Below, in pieces: positions 55,935 through 64,000 of a stretch of 64,000 nt of DNA. The DNA is taken from contig NC_054540.1 of NCBI RefSeq assembly GCF_017654505.1, forward strand, positions 39,620,968 to 39,684,967, written 5' to 3'. A program made the translations under genes and the position numbers. The notes below the pieces were generated by a model that was not told the origin of the DNA, ran no database searches, and saw nothing but the letters and a program-made list of their open reading frames with translations. Numbering within the stretch: position 1 is the stretch's first letter; each line of letters starts with the position of its first letter. Source of the stretch: Polyodon spathula (taxonomy: Eukaryota > Chordata > Actinopteri > Acipenseriformes > Polyodontidae).

Positions 55935-56225
55935 TGTGAAAGATTTCACCAATTTTAAGGTTCGTATCCCCTTTAAAATTGACCTTGACACAGATTTTAA
56001 GTGTTTTAAAGGAGTTTCATGCTGTTTTATTAATTACCGAAATCAAAAAGGAAATTAACAAAACCAAAACAAAACTCGAACTCTGTTTTTGCAGCGCTAA
56101 CTAAACTGATCAGGAACTCAACTAACAAACAGGACAGCTAAGTTGTTTACCTGTTAACCCAAAAACAAACAAACAAAAACACACAGTTTTTACAAAACAC
56201 TACTTTTTCCAAAAGGCTCAACTTC
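55935..56225 (-). mobile_element. LTR fragment joined to the gag-integrase fusion
   Basis: In the minus sense it ends TTTCACA at 55935 directly before the gag leader. It shares AAAGGGGATACGAAC (like AAAGGGGCAACGAAC), a CAGCGCT stretch and the CAGGACAGCTAAG hairpin (56132-56160) with the 52-kb LTR. Truncated at its 5' side where a Tc1 relic begins. Confidence 0.65.
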
Positions 56226-56908
56226 GTCTCGTGCCTCACAATGCCCCCAAGGTGTCTGTATGTTCGACACATGCTGATCGTCGTTACATTTGGAGAAAGT
56301 CTGGTGAGGCGTACAAAGAAAAGAACACTATAACTACTGTCAAGAATGGAGGTGGTAATATAATTTTATGGGGCTGATTTTCCTCTAATGGCACAGGAAA
56401 TGTAATTCCAATACATGGTAAAAATGGTTTCCATAGCATACCAAAAGATATTGGCCAATCATCTGAAACCCTTCACTACTAAACTTGGTTTAAAGCGCAA
56501 CTGGACATACCAATACAATAACAATACAAAGCACACATCAAAATTTACTTTAGAACGGTTAAAGAAGAATAAATTCAAGGTTTTAGAAGGCCTAGTCAAA
56601 GATCCGATCTACACTGAACAAGAATATAAACGCAACATGTAAAGTGTGGGTCCCATGTTTCATGAGCTGAAATAAAAGATCCCAGAAATTTTCCATAAGC
56701 ACAAAAAGCTTATTTCTCTCAAATTTTGTGCCCAAATTTGTTTATATCCCTGTTAGTGAGCATTTCTCCTATGCCAAGATAATCCTTCCACATGACAGGT
56801 GTGGCATATCAAGAAGCTGATTAAACAGCATGATCATTACACAGATGCACCTTGTGCTGGGGACAATAAAAGGCCACTCTAAAATGTGCAGTTTTGTCAC
56901 ACGACACA

Positions 56909-57901
56909 ATGCCACAGATGTCTCAAGTTTTGAGGGAGCGTGCAATTGGCATTCTGACTGCAGGAATGTCCACCAGAGCTGTTGCCAGATAATTGAATGT
57001 TAATTTCTCTACCATAAGCTGCCTTCAACGTCGTTTTAGAGAATTTGGCAGTATGTCCAACCGGCCTCACAACCGCAGACCACGTGTAACCACGCCAGCC
57101 CAGGACCTCCACATCTGGCTTCTTCACCTACGAGGTCGTCTGAGACCAGCCACCCGGACAACTGATGAAACTGTGGGATTGCACAACCAAAGAATTTCTG
57201 CACAAACTGTCAGAAACTGTCTCAGACTAGCTCACCTGCATGCTCGTCGTCCTCACCAGGGTCTTGACCTGACTTCAGTTCGGCGTCATAACCAACATCA
57301 GTGGGCAAATGCTCACTGGAGAAGTGTGCTCTTCATGGATGAATCCCGGTTTCAACTGTACTAGGCAGATGGCAGACAGCGTGTATGGCGTCGTGTGGGC
57401 GAGCGGTTTGCTGATGTCAACGATGTGAACAGAGTGCACCATGGTGGCGGTGAGGTTATGGTATGGGCAGGCATAAGCTATGGACAACGAACACAATTGC
57501 ATTTTATTGATGGCAATTTGAACGCACAGAGATATCGTGACAAGATTCTGAGGCCCATTGTCGTACCATTCATCCGCCGCCATCACCTCATGTTTCAGCA
57601 TGATAATGCACGGCCCCATGTCGCAAGGATCTGTACACAATTCATGGAAGTTGAAAATGTCCTAGTTCTTCCATGGCCTGCATACTCACCAGACATGTCA
57701 CCCATTGAGCATGTTTGGGATGCTCTGGATAGAAGTGTACAACAACGTGTTCCAGTTCCCGCCCATATCCAGAAAGTTCGCACAGCCATTGAAGAGGAGT
57801 GAGACAAAATTCTACAGGCCACAGTCAACAGCCTGATCAACACTATGTGAAAGAGATGTGTCGCACTGCATGAGGCAAGTGGTGGTCACACCAGATACTG
57901 A
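56909..57901 (+). pseudogene. Tc1 transposase (element F), one frame with four stops
   Basis: The whole 330-codon frame is in register from [20 protein letters not shown] to HTRY, broken only by TAA near 56990, TAG at 57362 and TGA at about 57800 and 57848. HTH: [18 protein letters not shown]; linker [12 protein letters not shown]; catalytic LFMDESRF (Asp 1), FQHDNARPHVA (Asp 2), SPDMSPIEHVWD (Glu, DD34E). This is the Tc1 group with the R-P-R-x-T-T linker. No indel was detected, which marks it as the youngest coding relic here. Confidence 0.9.
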
Positions 57902-57906
57902 CTGTT

Positions 57907-57927
57907 TTTTTTTTTTTTTTTTTTTTA
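57907..57927. repeat. Poly-T run
   Basis: About 21 T in the 3' untranslated part of Tc1-F. Confidence 0.9.
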
Positions 57928-58763
57928 AGGAATTTGTGACCAACAGATGCATATCTGTATTCCCAGTCATGTGAAATCCACAGATTAGGGCCTAATGAAG
58001 TTATTTCAATTGACTGATTTCCTTATATGAACAGTAACTCAGTAAAATCTTTGAAATTGCTGCATGTTGCATTTATATTTTTGTTCAGTCTAAATCCGAA
58101 TGAGAATCTTTTGTATGAGTTGAAGAAGGCTGTGCACAAGAGAAGTCCTCGGAATTTGAATGAACTGGAACAATTCTGCGTTGAAGAATGGTCAAAAATC
58201 ATTAAAGAATCATGCCAAAAGCTCATTAACAAATATCCCAATTGTTTAAAAGACGTTATTATTGCTAAAAGTGCCTCAACTAGCTGTTCATGTCATTTCC
58301 CTTGTCAGGGTATGAATACTTTTGAATTAGTATTTTTGGAGTTTTACAAAAAAAGTGTTGTGTTCTATTTCTTTCCACATCCACAAAAACGAAACTTTTG
58401 CTACAAAAGATTTTTCCTAAAATTCTTTGTTTACAAGAAATTTCTAGAAATTATACATTTCCATTGGTGTATGTAAACTTTTGACCTCAGCTGTATTTAA
58501 ACTTTTTAGAAAGTCATTCGTCCACAAGAAGTTTAATATGATGAGGTGCTTATCACAAAGGAATAGATAATTAATTACTTAAAATTGTCTCTGATACAGC
58601 TGGTTGTAGTATCCACTTGTCCCCAGTAACAGAAATCAGTATAGCAGCACACTCCTGTAGATCCTTTAAATTATGAACAGTTCAATGAGGTGAAGCACTC
58701 GGTATCCCATTAAAACCAATTTTTATTTACATCCATTTGTTTTAAAAAGTGTAAAACAACGCA

Positions 58764-58786
58764 TTTCGACACATTGTCTTCATCAG
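58764..58786 (-). ncRNA. Hammerhead-ribozyme-like core in the PLE repeat
   Basis: On the minus strand: CTGATGA, A, stem GACA/TGTC with loop ATG, then GAAA. A second inverted pair, TTGTTTT/AAAACAA, follows at the stem III position. It lies downstream of and in the same sense as the GIY-YIG fragment, where PLE hammerheads are known. The extra A before stem II is non-canonical, so activity is uncertain. Confidence 0.5.
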
Positions 58787-59095
58787 GTTACGAAATCTGT
58801 AAATGCTAACAACATCACTATTCATTGTGTTATATATTCTTTGTCAATTCGCAATTACATTACATCATCGATTGCATGATCATTAATTAGCTAACATTTA
58901 ATTTAACAAATGAAGTTCATAACTAAAGTTCGGGAGGAAAATTGAATCATTCAATTTACACATTGGCTAATTAAGATTGTTAGCACCATAAATACCCTCT
59001 CTACTTACCTTTCATTTGCGTTTCAATTTCATTGTAACTCACCACCTCCCCATCTCCACCTTTCTTAAAACAATTTCATTAATCCTCCTACTTGT

Positions 59096-59382
59096 TCATA
59101 AATAAGAATTCAGTTCTAGCATCTCATTGACACCATTAGGTTCATCCATATTTAATGTGTGTATCCAGAAGGTTTCTCTTCTTAATTGTTTAACAATATT
59201 ACCTCCTCTTATAGTTCACCTTTTCCATTCCTATAAACTTAAGGTGTGATGATTGAGTGCTTTAAAATGTCTGGCTATTACATCCATATAATAATCTATA
59301 TTATTATTCCTTATAGCCGCTTCATGTTCTGCAATTCTAACTTTAAGGTTTATGTTTCGTTTGTTCCACATAAATAAGACCA
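59096..59382 (-). pseudogene. GIY-YIG endonuclease fragment of a Penelope-like element
   Basis: Pieces in three frames read CGLIYVEQTK (the GIY/YIG strand), LKVRIAEHEAAIRNNNIDYY, VIARHFKALNHHTLKFIGME and GGNIVKQLRRETFWIHTLNM followed by DEPNGVNEMLELNSYL and a stop. The order GIY ... R-I-x-E-H ... V-A-x-H-F ... R-E-x-x-W-I ... P-x-G-x-N-E is that of Neptune/Penelope-type endonucleases. Two or three frameshifts. Confidence 0.7.
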
Positions 59383-59479
59383 CAAGAAGCATTTAAACTA
59401 GAAAGGAAGGGGGGAGAAATCAACAAAAAAACAGAAGGGAGACCGCATCAAAACAAGAACAACAACTCAGGTAAGACAA

Positions 59480-60087
59480 CCATTAAATGTATTTATCTAA
59501 ATGCTAGAAGTATCAGAAACAAAATTCTAGAACTTGAAGCTACTGCACTAACAGGTAACTATGATGTGATAGGTGTTACAGAAACGTGGTTATCTGAGAG
59601 TGATGGGGACGAATATAATATTTGTGGGTATACACTGTATAGGAAAGACAGGCAGGACAGAAGAGGAGGAGGGGTAGCGCTATACATAAGAAACAATCTT
59701 GAAGCCCAGGTGTTAAACCTGGACAAAGAAAATAAAACCGAATCAATATGGGTCAGAATAACAGACAAAAATTCAAAAGGCATAATAATAGGAGCATGCT
59801 ATAGACCGCCAGATTCAGACGGTGAGCACAATAATCTGTTATACAATGACATTAGAAATGTGTGTAGCAAAGGAGAAACCATACTAATGGGGGATTTCAA
59901 CTTCCCCCAAATAAAATGGGAAAACCCGGTGGGTAGCGCGAAGGATGAAATAGAAATGACAATGGAAATGAAATGGAAATGACAAATGACTGCTTCCTAA
60001 CACAATTTGTGAAGGCACCCACTAGAGGGGAGGCATGCCTTGATTTAGTCTTTTCAAATAACGAAGATAGAATTACCAAAATGGTTT
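59480..60087 (+). pseudogene. LINE apurinic/apyrimidinic-type endonuclease domain
   Basis: Reads CIYLNARSIRNKILELEA, then GVTETWLSESDGD with the catalytic Glu-Thr-Trp, GYTLYRKDRQDRRGGGVALY, SIWVRI, CYRPPDSD, ILMGDFNFPQIKW (Gly-Asp-Phe-Asn) and, after a frame change near 59980, FLTQFVKAPTRGEACLDLVF with the C-terminal LDLVF motif. The later Ser-Asp-His motif would fall in the deleted stretch before RT. Nicks target DNA in active relatives. Confidence 0.85.
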
Positions 60088-61380
60088 AATAGATCAATTA
60101 AAAAAAAAAATCAGCGAAAAAAGGCACTTTACAGAGCATTAAAAAAGGACCAAAAAGAAAGTACGCAGAAAGAGTACACAGAACTGCAAACGCAAGTCAA
60201 AAAGGAAGTTAGAAAGGCCAAGAGAGAAATAGAAATAAACATTGCTAAGGGAGCTAAAACCAATTCCAAAATGTTTTTCCAATATTACAACAGCAAGAGA
60301 ACATTCAAAGAGGAGATTAAATGTTTAAGAGATACAAATGGCAAAATCGTAGAGGAAGAAAAAAAAATAGCAAATATGTTAAATGATTACTTTTCACAAG
60401 TTTTTACAAAGGAAGATACTGACAACATGCCCCACATGTCATCCAGTTCCTATCCAGTTTTAAATAACTTTAGCATAACTGAGGCAGAAGTGTTAAAGGG
60501 ACTAGGAGCTCTTAAAATAAACAAATCCCCTGGGCCGGATGAGATCCTCCCAGTAGTACTCAAAGAAATGAAAGAAGTAATTTACAAACCGCTAACCAAG
60601 ATCATGCAGCAGTCTCTTGACACAGGGGTGGTACCCACAGACTGGAAAATTGCAAACGTAATACCGATCCACAAAAAGGGAAACAAAACTGAACCAGGTA
60701 ACTACAGACCAGTAAGCCTGACTTCTATTATATGCAAACTTATGGAAACTATAATAAGATCCAAAATGGAAAATTACCTATATGGTAACAGGGTACTGGG
60801 AGACAGTCAACATGGTTTTAGGAAAGGGAGATCGTGCCTAACTAACTTGTTTGATTTTTTTGAGGATGCAACATCTATAATGGATAATTGCAAAGCATAT
60901 GACATGGTTTATTTAGATTTTCAGAAAGCTTTTGACAAAGTCCCGCACAAAAGATTAATTCTCAAACTGAACGCAGTTGGGATTCAAGGAAACACATGTA
61001 CATGGATTAGGGAGTGGTTAACATGTAGAAAACAGAAAGTACTGATTAGAGGAAAAACCTCAGAATGGAGTGTGGTAACCAGCGGTGTACCACAGGGATC
61101 AGTATTAGGTCCTCTGCTATTCCTAATCTACATTAATGATTTAGATTCTGGTATAGTAAGCAAACTTGTTAAATTTGCAGACGACACTAAAGTAGGAGGA
61201 GTGGCAAACATTGTTGCAGCAGCAAAGGTCATTCAAAATGATCTAGACAAGATTCATAACTGGGCAGACACATGGCAAATGACATTTAATAGAGAAAAGT
61301 GTAAGGTACTGCACGCAGGAAATAAAAATGTACATTATAAATATCATATGGGAGATATTGAAATTGGAGAAGGAATCTAA
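60078..61380 (+). pseudogene. LINE reverse transcriptase, long intact frame
   Basis: The frame is open from about 60078 (WFNRSIKKK) to TAA 61378, about 434 codons; the first Met is at 60271. Counting from it: KSPGPDEI (residues 86-93), NYRPVSLTSIICKLME, HGFRKGRSC, YLDFQKAFDKVPH (catalytic Asp at 215), SGVPQGSVLGPLLFLIYIND (271-290) and FADDTKVGG (302-310, the FADD box common in CR1-like LINEs), then the thumb with GKCKVLH-like NREKCKVLHAGN. The C-terminus is cut off. No damage inside RT. Confidence 0.88.
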
Positions 61381-61389
61381 GAAAAAGAC

Positions 61390-62089
61390 CTAGGAGTTTT
61401 TGTTAAGTGGACCCATGATATCCATGGTGATGCATTCAAATGGTATCTCAATAATGGGCATGGGTATTAGTGGAACTCTCAAAGGCTGTCGAACACTCGT
61501 TCTTTGACACTCGCGACAAGAGTTACAAAAACCTTCAATAGGTTTATGCGCCTCCACCCAGAAGATGCAATCTTTTGTTTTATCTGTACCTAAGTGTACC
61601 TTGAACAAATGATTGTGAGCTAATTGTAATACTTGGTTTCTGAACCTCTTTTGTTTTTTTTTTTAACTACCTGATACAAAAGATCCCTTTTCACCACAAA
61701 TATCTCCTGGGGTTTCTCTACATACCTTCTACTATTTCCCCATCTATTTCTACTACTTCCAAACGTGAGTTAAGGTGAGGTGATTCACATGATCCCATAT
61801 AAATTTTGAGCTCTGTTGGGTTTTCACCTTGTTCTTCGCTGCTAGTGGTTATACTATAAACACAATTAGCCAGTGGGCCTTGTTTCTTGTCTTGACGTCT
61901 CTCTTGACGTAATTTGTCAAAATTTGCTCTTTTGAAATAACTTGTGATCATTAAATGGAAAAAATTCCAACTAGTTAATATCAGACTGGTGCTGTCTATC
62001 AGAGGAAGCAGGATGGAGTCTTCTATTGGCAGTGAGTCATTGGGTAGTGGCAGAGTGTTACCTTGAGGAATCAATGGTTGTCCCATCAT
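61390..62089 (-). pseudogene. Gypsy integrase N-terminus with upstream linker
   Basis: The upper part (62089-61718) reads MMGQPLIPQGNTLPLPNDSL and ends with a RANFDKLRQERRQDKK ... VEIDGEIVEGM region like the spacer before integrase. After a T-run frameshift near 61655 the H2C2 zinc-binding domain follows: HLFKVHLGTDKT, IEGFCNSCRECQRTS, then PMPIIEIPFECITMDIMGPL, the entry to the catalytic core with the first Asp (M-D-I). It stops at GPLNKNS. Confidence 0.75.
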
Positions 62090-62116
62090 TAGTGGCGAGT
62101 TTCTACGAGCCAGAAT

Positions 62117-62955
62117 TAGGGATGCACCAAATACAGGATTCGGATTCGGCCCGAATACCTACTTTTTGAGCAGCGTTCGGATTCAGTGGAATACTTAGAT
62201 TTCGGTGAACTGAATCTTACATCCGCCCAAACACACATCAATTTTAATACATCACTCCAATGTATGGTATTGAACGTAACTGTTGTTTATAATAACATAT
62301 TCAAGAAAAACACATTTGAAGAACTCTTCCGTAGCTCTCAACTCCCTAAATTACTGGTGGCGCATGCACTAAACATGTCACACAGCTGCTGAATGTAAAC
62401 ATCCTCCCCTATGCTATGTAGTATATGTAGTAATGTTATATAGTTATGTAGTAAACCTGTAATATATAGTAAAGACAAACTTGTGTTTTGTTGCTTTGTC
62501 AGTGAAACATGTTCTAGAGGTCATACTGAGATTTAAAAAAAAATGCACAGAAATATATATTTTTTGTAACTTTACAAATGTCAGATGTGCAAGACGTTGT
62601 TGAACAATATGCTTTAGTAAATTACATTTTACGTTATTGCAATGTGCCAATACAAGTTGAACCATTTGGGAACTGCTGTGTTTTATTAAAATAATTTAAC
62701 AACTATTTTGTAGTGATATATTATCTGTGACATATTTCCATTCAGTTATAAAATACTATTAACTAAAAGGCTCAAAACTATAGATTGTGCACGTCCCTTG
62801 ATATTAGCTGCCAGTCTGTCTTTCATTCAACAGTTTCCCTCAGTTTTCTTGGCAGTTTTTGTAGATTCGGTATTCAGTTCAGTATTAGGCCAAATCTTTT
62901 GAGATGGATTTGGTATTCGGCCGAATCCCAAATTCTCAGATTATGTGCATCCCTT
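62117..62955. mobile_element. hAT-type MITE inside the Gypsy element
   Basis: The ends TAGGGATGCACC and, inverted, AAGGGATGCACA, each followed inward by GGATTCGG/CCGAATCC-type sequence, are the classic fish hAT MITE termini. The flanking 8-mers GCCAGAAT and GTCTTAAT agree at only 5 of 8 positions, so the duplication has decayed or the ends are slightly misplaced. No coding. Confidence 0.75.
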
Positions 62956-63054
62956 GTCTTAATGGAGGTTTCCAGGGTCAATTGGTTAGACTGGCCCAGG
63001 GTCTCCACAAGATGACCTGTATTTTCTCCAGGCAGGTACAAAGTACAACAACTT

Positions 63055-63528
63055 TCATAACCCCAAAAAGGAACTCCCAAGACATCTACCCGACTCATCA
63101 AGGTACTGGCGAGTCCCAACCAAGTCTCCTCTGGTTTCAGCAACTTTCGGCCCTGGCAGAACGGATGGAGTTTGTATTAACCTTGAGAAGCCTGGGAAAT
63201 CATGTCCTAATATAACCGAGTGGGGTAGATTGGAAACCACCCTAACTCTAATTATGGTTTCTACTCCATCTAGATCTACGTGTATTAGAGCAGTTGGGTA
63301 GTATTTAACATACACATGTATGCAGGTGACCCCGGTTTGAAAGTTAAGGTCACATAGCTTCTCTTGAACTAATTTCATATCAACAAGTGTTAAAGCACTT
63401 CCTGAATCTACTAATGCAGTGGTCCCTTTACCATTCACATTGACCCCTAGCTGATAAGCATTATTACATACAGTAACCCCAGACACACTTATGTAACCAC
63501 AATGGTAATTTCCCATATTACATTGCAT
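63055..63528 (-). pseudogene. Gypsy retroviral-type aspartic protease
   Basis: The 157-codon frame contains ALVDSGSALTLVDMKLV, with the catalytic D-S-G of pepsin-like retroelement proteases, and later NLPHSVILGHDFPGFSRLI, with the I-L-G motif before the flap end. It follows the CCHC knuckle without a visible break and continues (63143-62956) in another frame up to the MITE. The protease would process gag-pol. Confidence 0.8.
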
Positions 63529-63529
63529 T

Positions 63530-64000
63530 TGCTCGTCAGCTTGTGTACAGTTCTGGGCTATATGACTGATTTTGTGGCATCAGTAGCAAAGACTTGTGTC
63601 CTTGGGACTTGAATTGTAAGCTTATGGTTCTACATTAGATTTCAGGGTTTCTTCAATCTTTGAGGGGGTGGAATCACCCCATGGTTTCCTTGTGGCTCCC
63701 TGCCACTGAGGTTTCTGGGCTTGTAGCTTGGGTTCCTTAACCAGCTCTCCTGTGGCCAACTGTCTCTCTACCAGTCTTATGAACTCGTCTAAGGACCGTG
63801 GGTCTCCTTGTCCCACCCATTTCCTTAGTAGGGCCAGTAGAGCACGAAGGAACCTAGCATCTCTAACATCTTGGCAGAGTTTTTGACCTCTGGTTTGAGC
63901 CACCTTTTAGACAAATGCAGTAAATCAAACATATAAGATTGTGTTGCCTTTTCTTTCTGGTATGACTAGGCATGAAACTGCTGTGACCAGCTCTGGCAAG
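63530..64000 (-). pseudogene. Gypsy gag C-terminus with CCHC zinc knuckle
   Basis: 63903-63622 reads QDVRDARFLRALLALLRKWV, then GDPRSLDEFIRLVERQLATG, a SCAN-like/capsid C-terminal segment found in this Gypsy group. Further on, 63588-63547 gives C-Y-stop-C-H-K-I-S-H-I-A-Q-N-C: a CX2CX4HX4C knuckle with an in-frame TGA at its second spacer residue. The part before 63903 runs off the window. Confidence 0.7.

Larger units (their letters stand above)
56612..58090 (+). mobile_element. Tc1-like transposon F nested in element E
   Basis: CACTGAACAAGAATATAAAC at the left and, inverted, GACTGAACAAAAATATAAAT at the right, with TA duplicated at 56610-56611 and 58091-58092. Removing the element and one TA restores the host reading through the DLNPNEN motif. 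Length 1479 bp. Confidence 0.95.
56270..58493 (+). mobile_element. Tc1 relic E, left half lost, hosting a nested Tc1
   Basis: The transposase C-terminal half reads RRYIWRKSGEAYKEKN, VKNGGGNIILWG, a NWTYQYNNNTKHTSKFTLER segment (Asp 2 position decayed) up to RSDL, and resumes after the nested element with NPNENLLYELKKAVHKRSPR and LEQFCVEEWSKII. The right end ...GTAAACTTTTGACCTCAGCTG with TA at 58494 is a Tc1 TIR. The left TIR and N-terminal half are absent. Confidence 0.85.
58500..59382 (-). mobile_element. Penelope-like element (GIY-YIG end and downstream repeat)
   Basis: The minus strand first codes the C-terminal endonuclease (59096-59382), then continues through about 600 bases of AT-rich 3' sequence with a hammerhead-like core at 58764-58786. 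Penelope-like elements carry RT plus GIY-YIG and long terminal repeats with hammerheads. The RT part is missing because a LINE lies directly upstream (59384). Confidence 0.65.
59384..61400 (+). mobile_element. CR1/L2-type LINE, 3'-truncated and internally deleted
   Basis: The order is a short 5' part, an APE-type endonuclease (about 59480-60087), a small deletion, RT (about 60078-61380) and an abrupt stop at the Gypsy integrase sequence near 61400. No 3' tail is present, so the 3' side was lost by a later deletion, or the junction is a recombination. Confidence 0.85.
61400..64000 (-). mobile_element. Gypsy retroelement, gag-protease-integrase order, partial
   Basis: From the right edge leftwards on the minus strand: gag C-terminus and CCHC knuckle, protease, a hAT MITE (62117-62955), a linker region, then the integrase zinc-binding domain, where it is cut by the LINE junction at about 61400. 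No RT lies between protease and integrase. This fits a Gmr1-like Gypsy element (integrase before RT) or an RT deletion. Confidence 0.75.

Overview
The window reads as nuclear DNA of a ray-finned fish. It is AT-rich, has long introns and intergenic space, shows no operons, and is packed with the mobile elements usual in fish: several Tc1/mariner families, hAT, PIF-Harbinger, DIRS-like tyrosine-recombinase elements, Gypsy LTR elements, CR1/L2-type and endonuclease-type LINEs, a Penelope-like element and tRNA-derived SINEs. The mix of many old Tc1 families with Gypsy LTRs and PLE would suit a non-teleost such as a sturgeon, paddlefish or gar. That is an inference; the sequence alone does not fix the species.

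Layout. 1-640: N-terminal end of a hAT transposase (minus), running off the edge. 1400-6255: a mosaic duplication whose shared blocks A-E occur in the same order twice; the first copy is mixed with a Gypsy LTR and gag start, the second holds a DIRS element with inverted ends and an internal complementary region. 7.5-9.1 kb: Tc1 relic (minus). 9.7-11.4 kb: decayed tyrosine-recombinase element. 11.7-12.0 kb: inverted Tc1 fragment. 12.8-14.75 kb: 3' half of a LINE (plus) split by a solo LTR. 15.0-16.65 kb: Tc1 (plus). 17.1-17.5 kb: Tc1-type MITE.

20.5-21.9 kb holds the only host gene I can recognise: the signal-peptide exon of a parathyroid hormone-like hormone gene (PTHLH, minus strand) with one or two candidate 5' non-coding exons. 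Its mature-hormone exon is not visible to the left. 24.5-33.5 kb: a solo LTR with target duplication, minisatellites, an LTR-like stretch, and SINEs including one with a 14-bp target duplication. 34.1-37.5 kb: nested structure (outer inverted repeat, LTR, Harbinger). 39.2-39.8 kb: another solo LTR. 41.4-43.6 kb: a second copy of the 12.8-kb LINE (minus), which keeps the RT YMDD box. 45.5-48.2 kb: a hAT transposase (minus) with an LTR-like insertion.

50.3-64 kb is a near-continuous nest: Tc1, (AT)n, Gypsy LTR, (AT)n, Tc1, (AT)n, LTR pieces with a gag-integrase fusion, a Tc1 inserted in the catalytic motif of another Tc1, a Penelope-like GIY-YIG end with a hammerhead-like motif, a CR1/L2-type LINE, then a Gypsy element (gag, protease, integrase) with a hAT MITE inside it.

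No transposase or polyprotein here looks fully intact. The most unusual observations are the A-E mosaic, sets of conserved hairpins shared by different LTRs, hammerhead-ribozyme-like cores, and a solo LTR whose empty site is preserved in a paralogous LINE copy in the same window.
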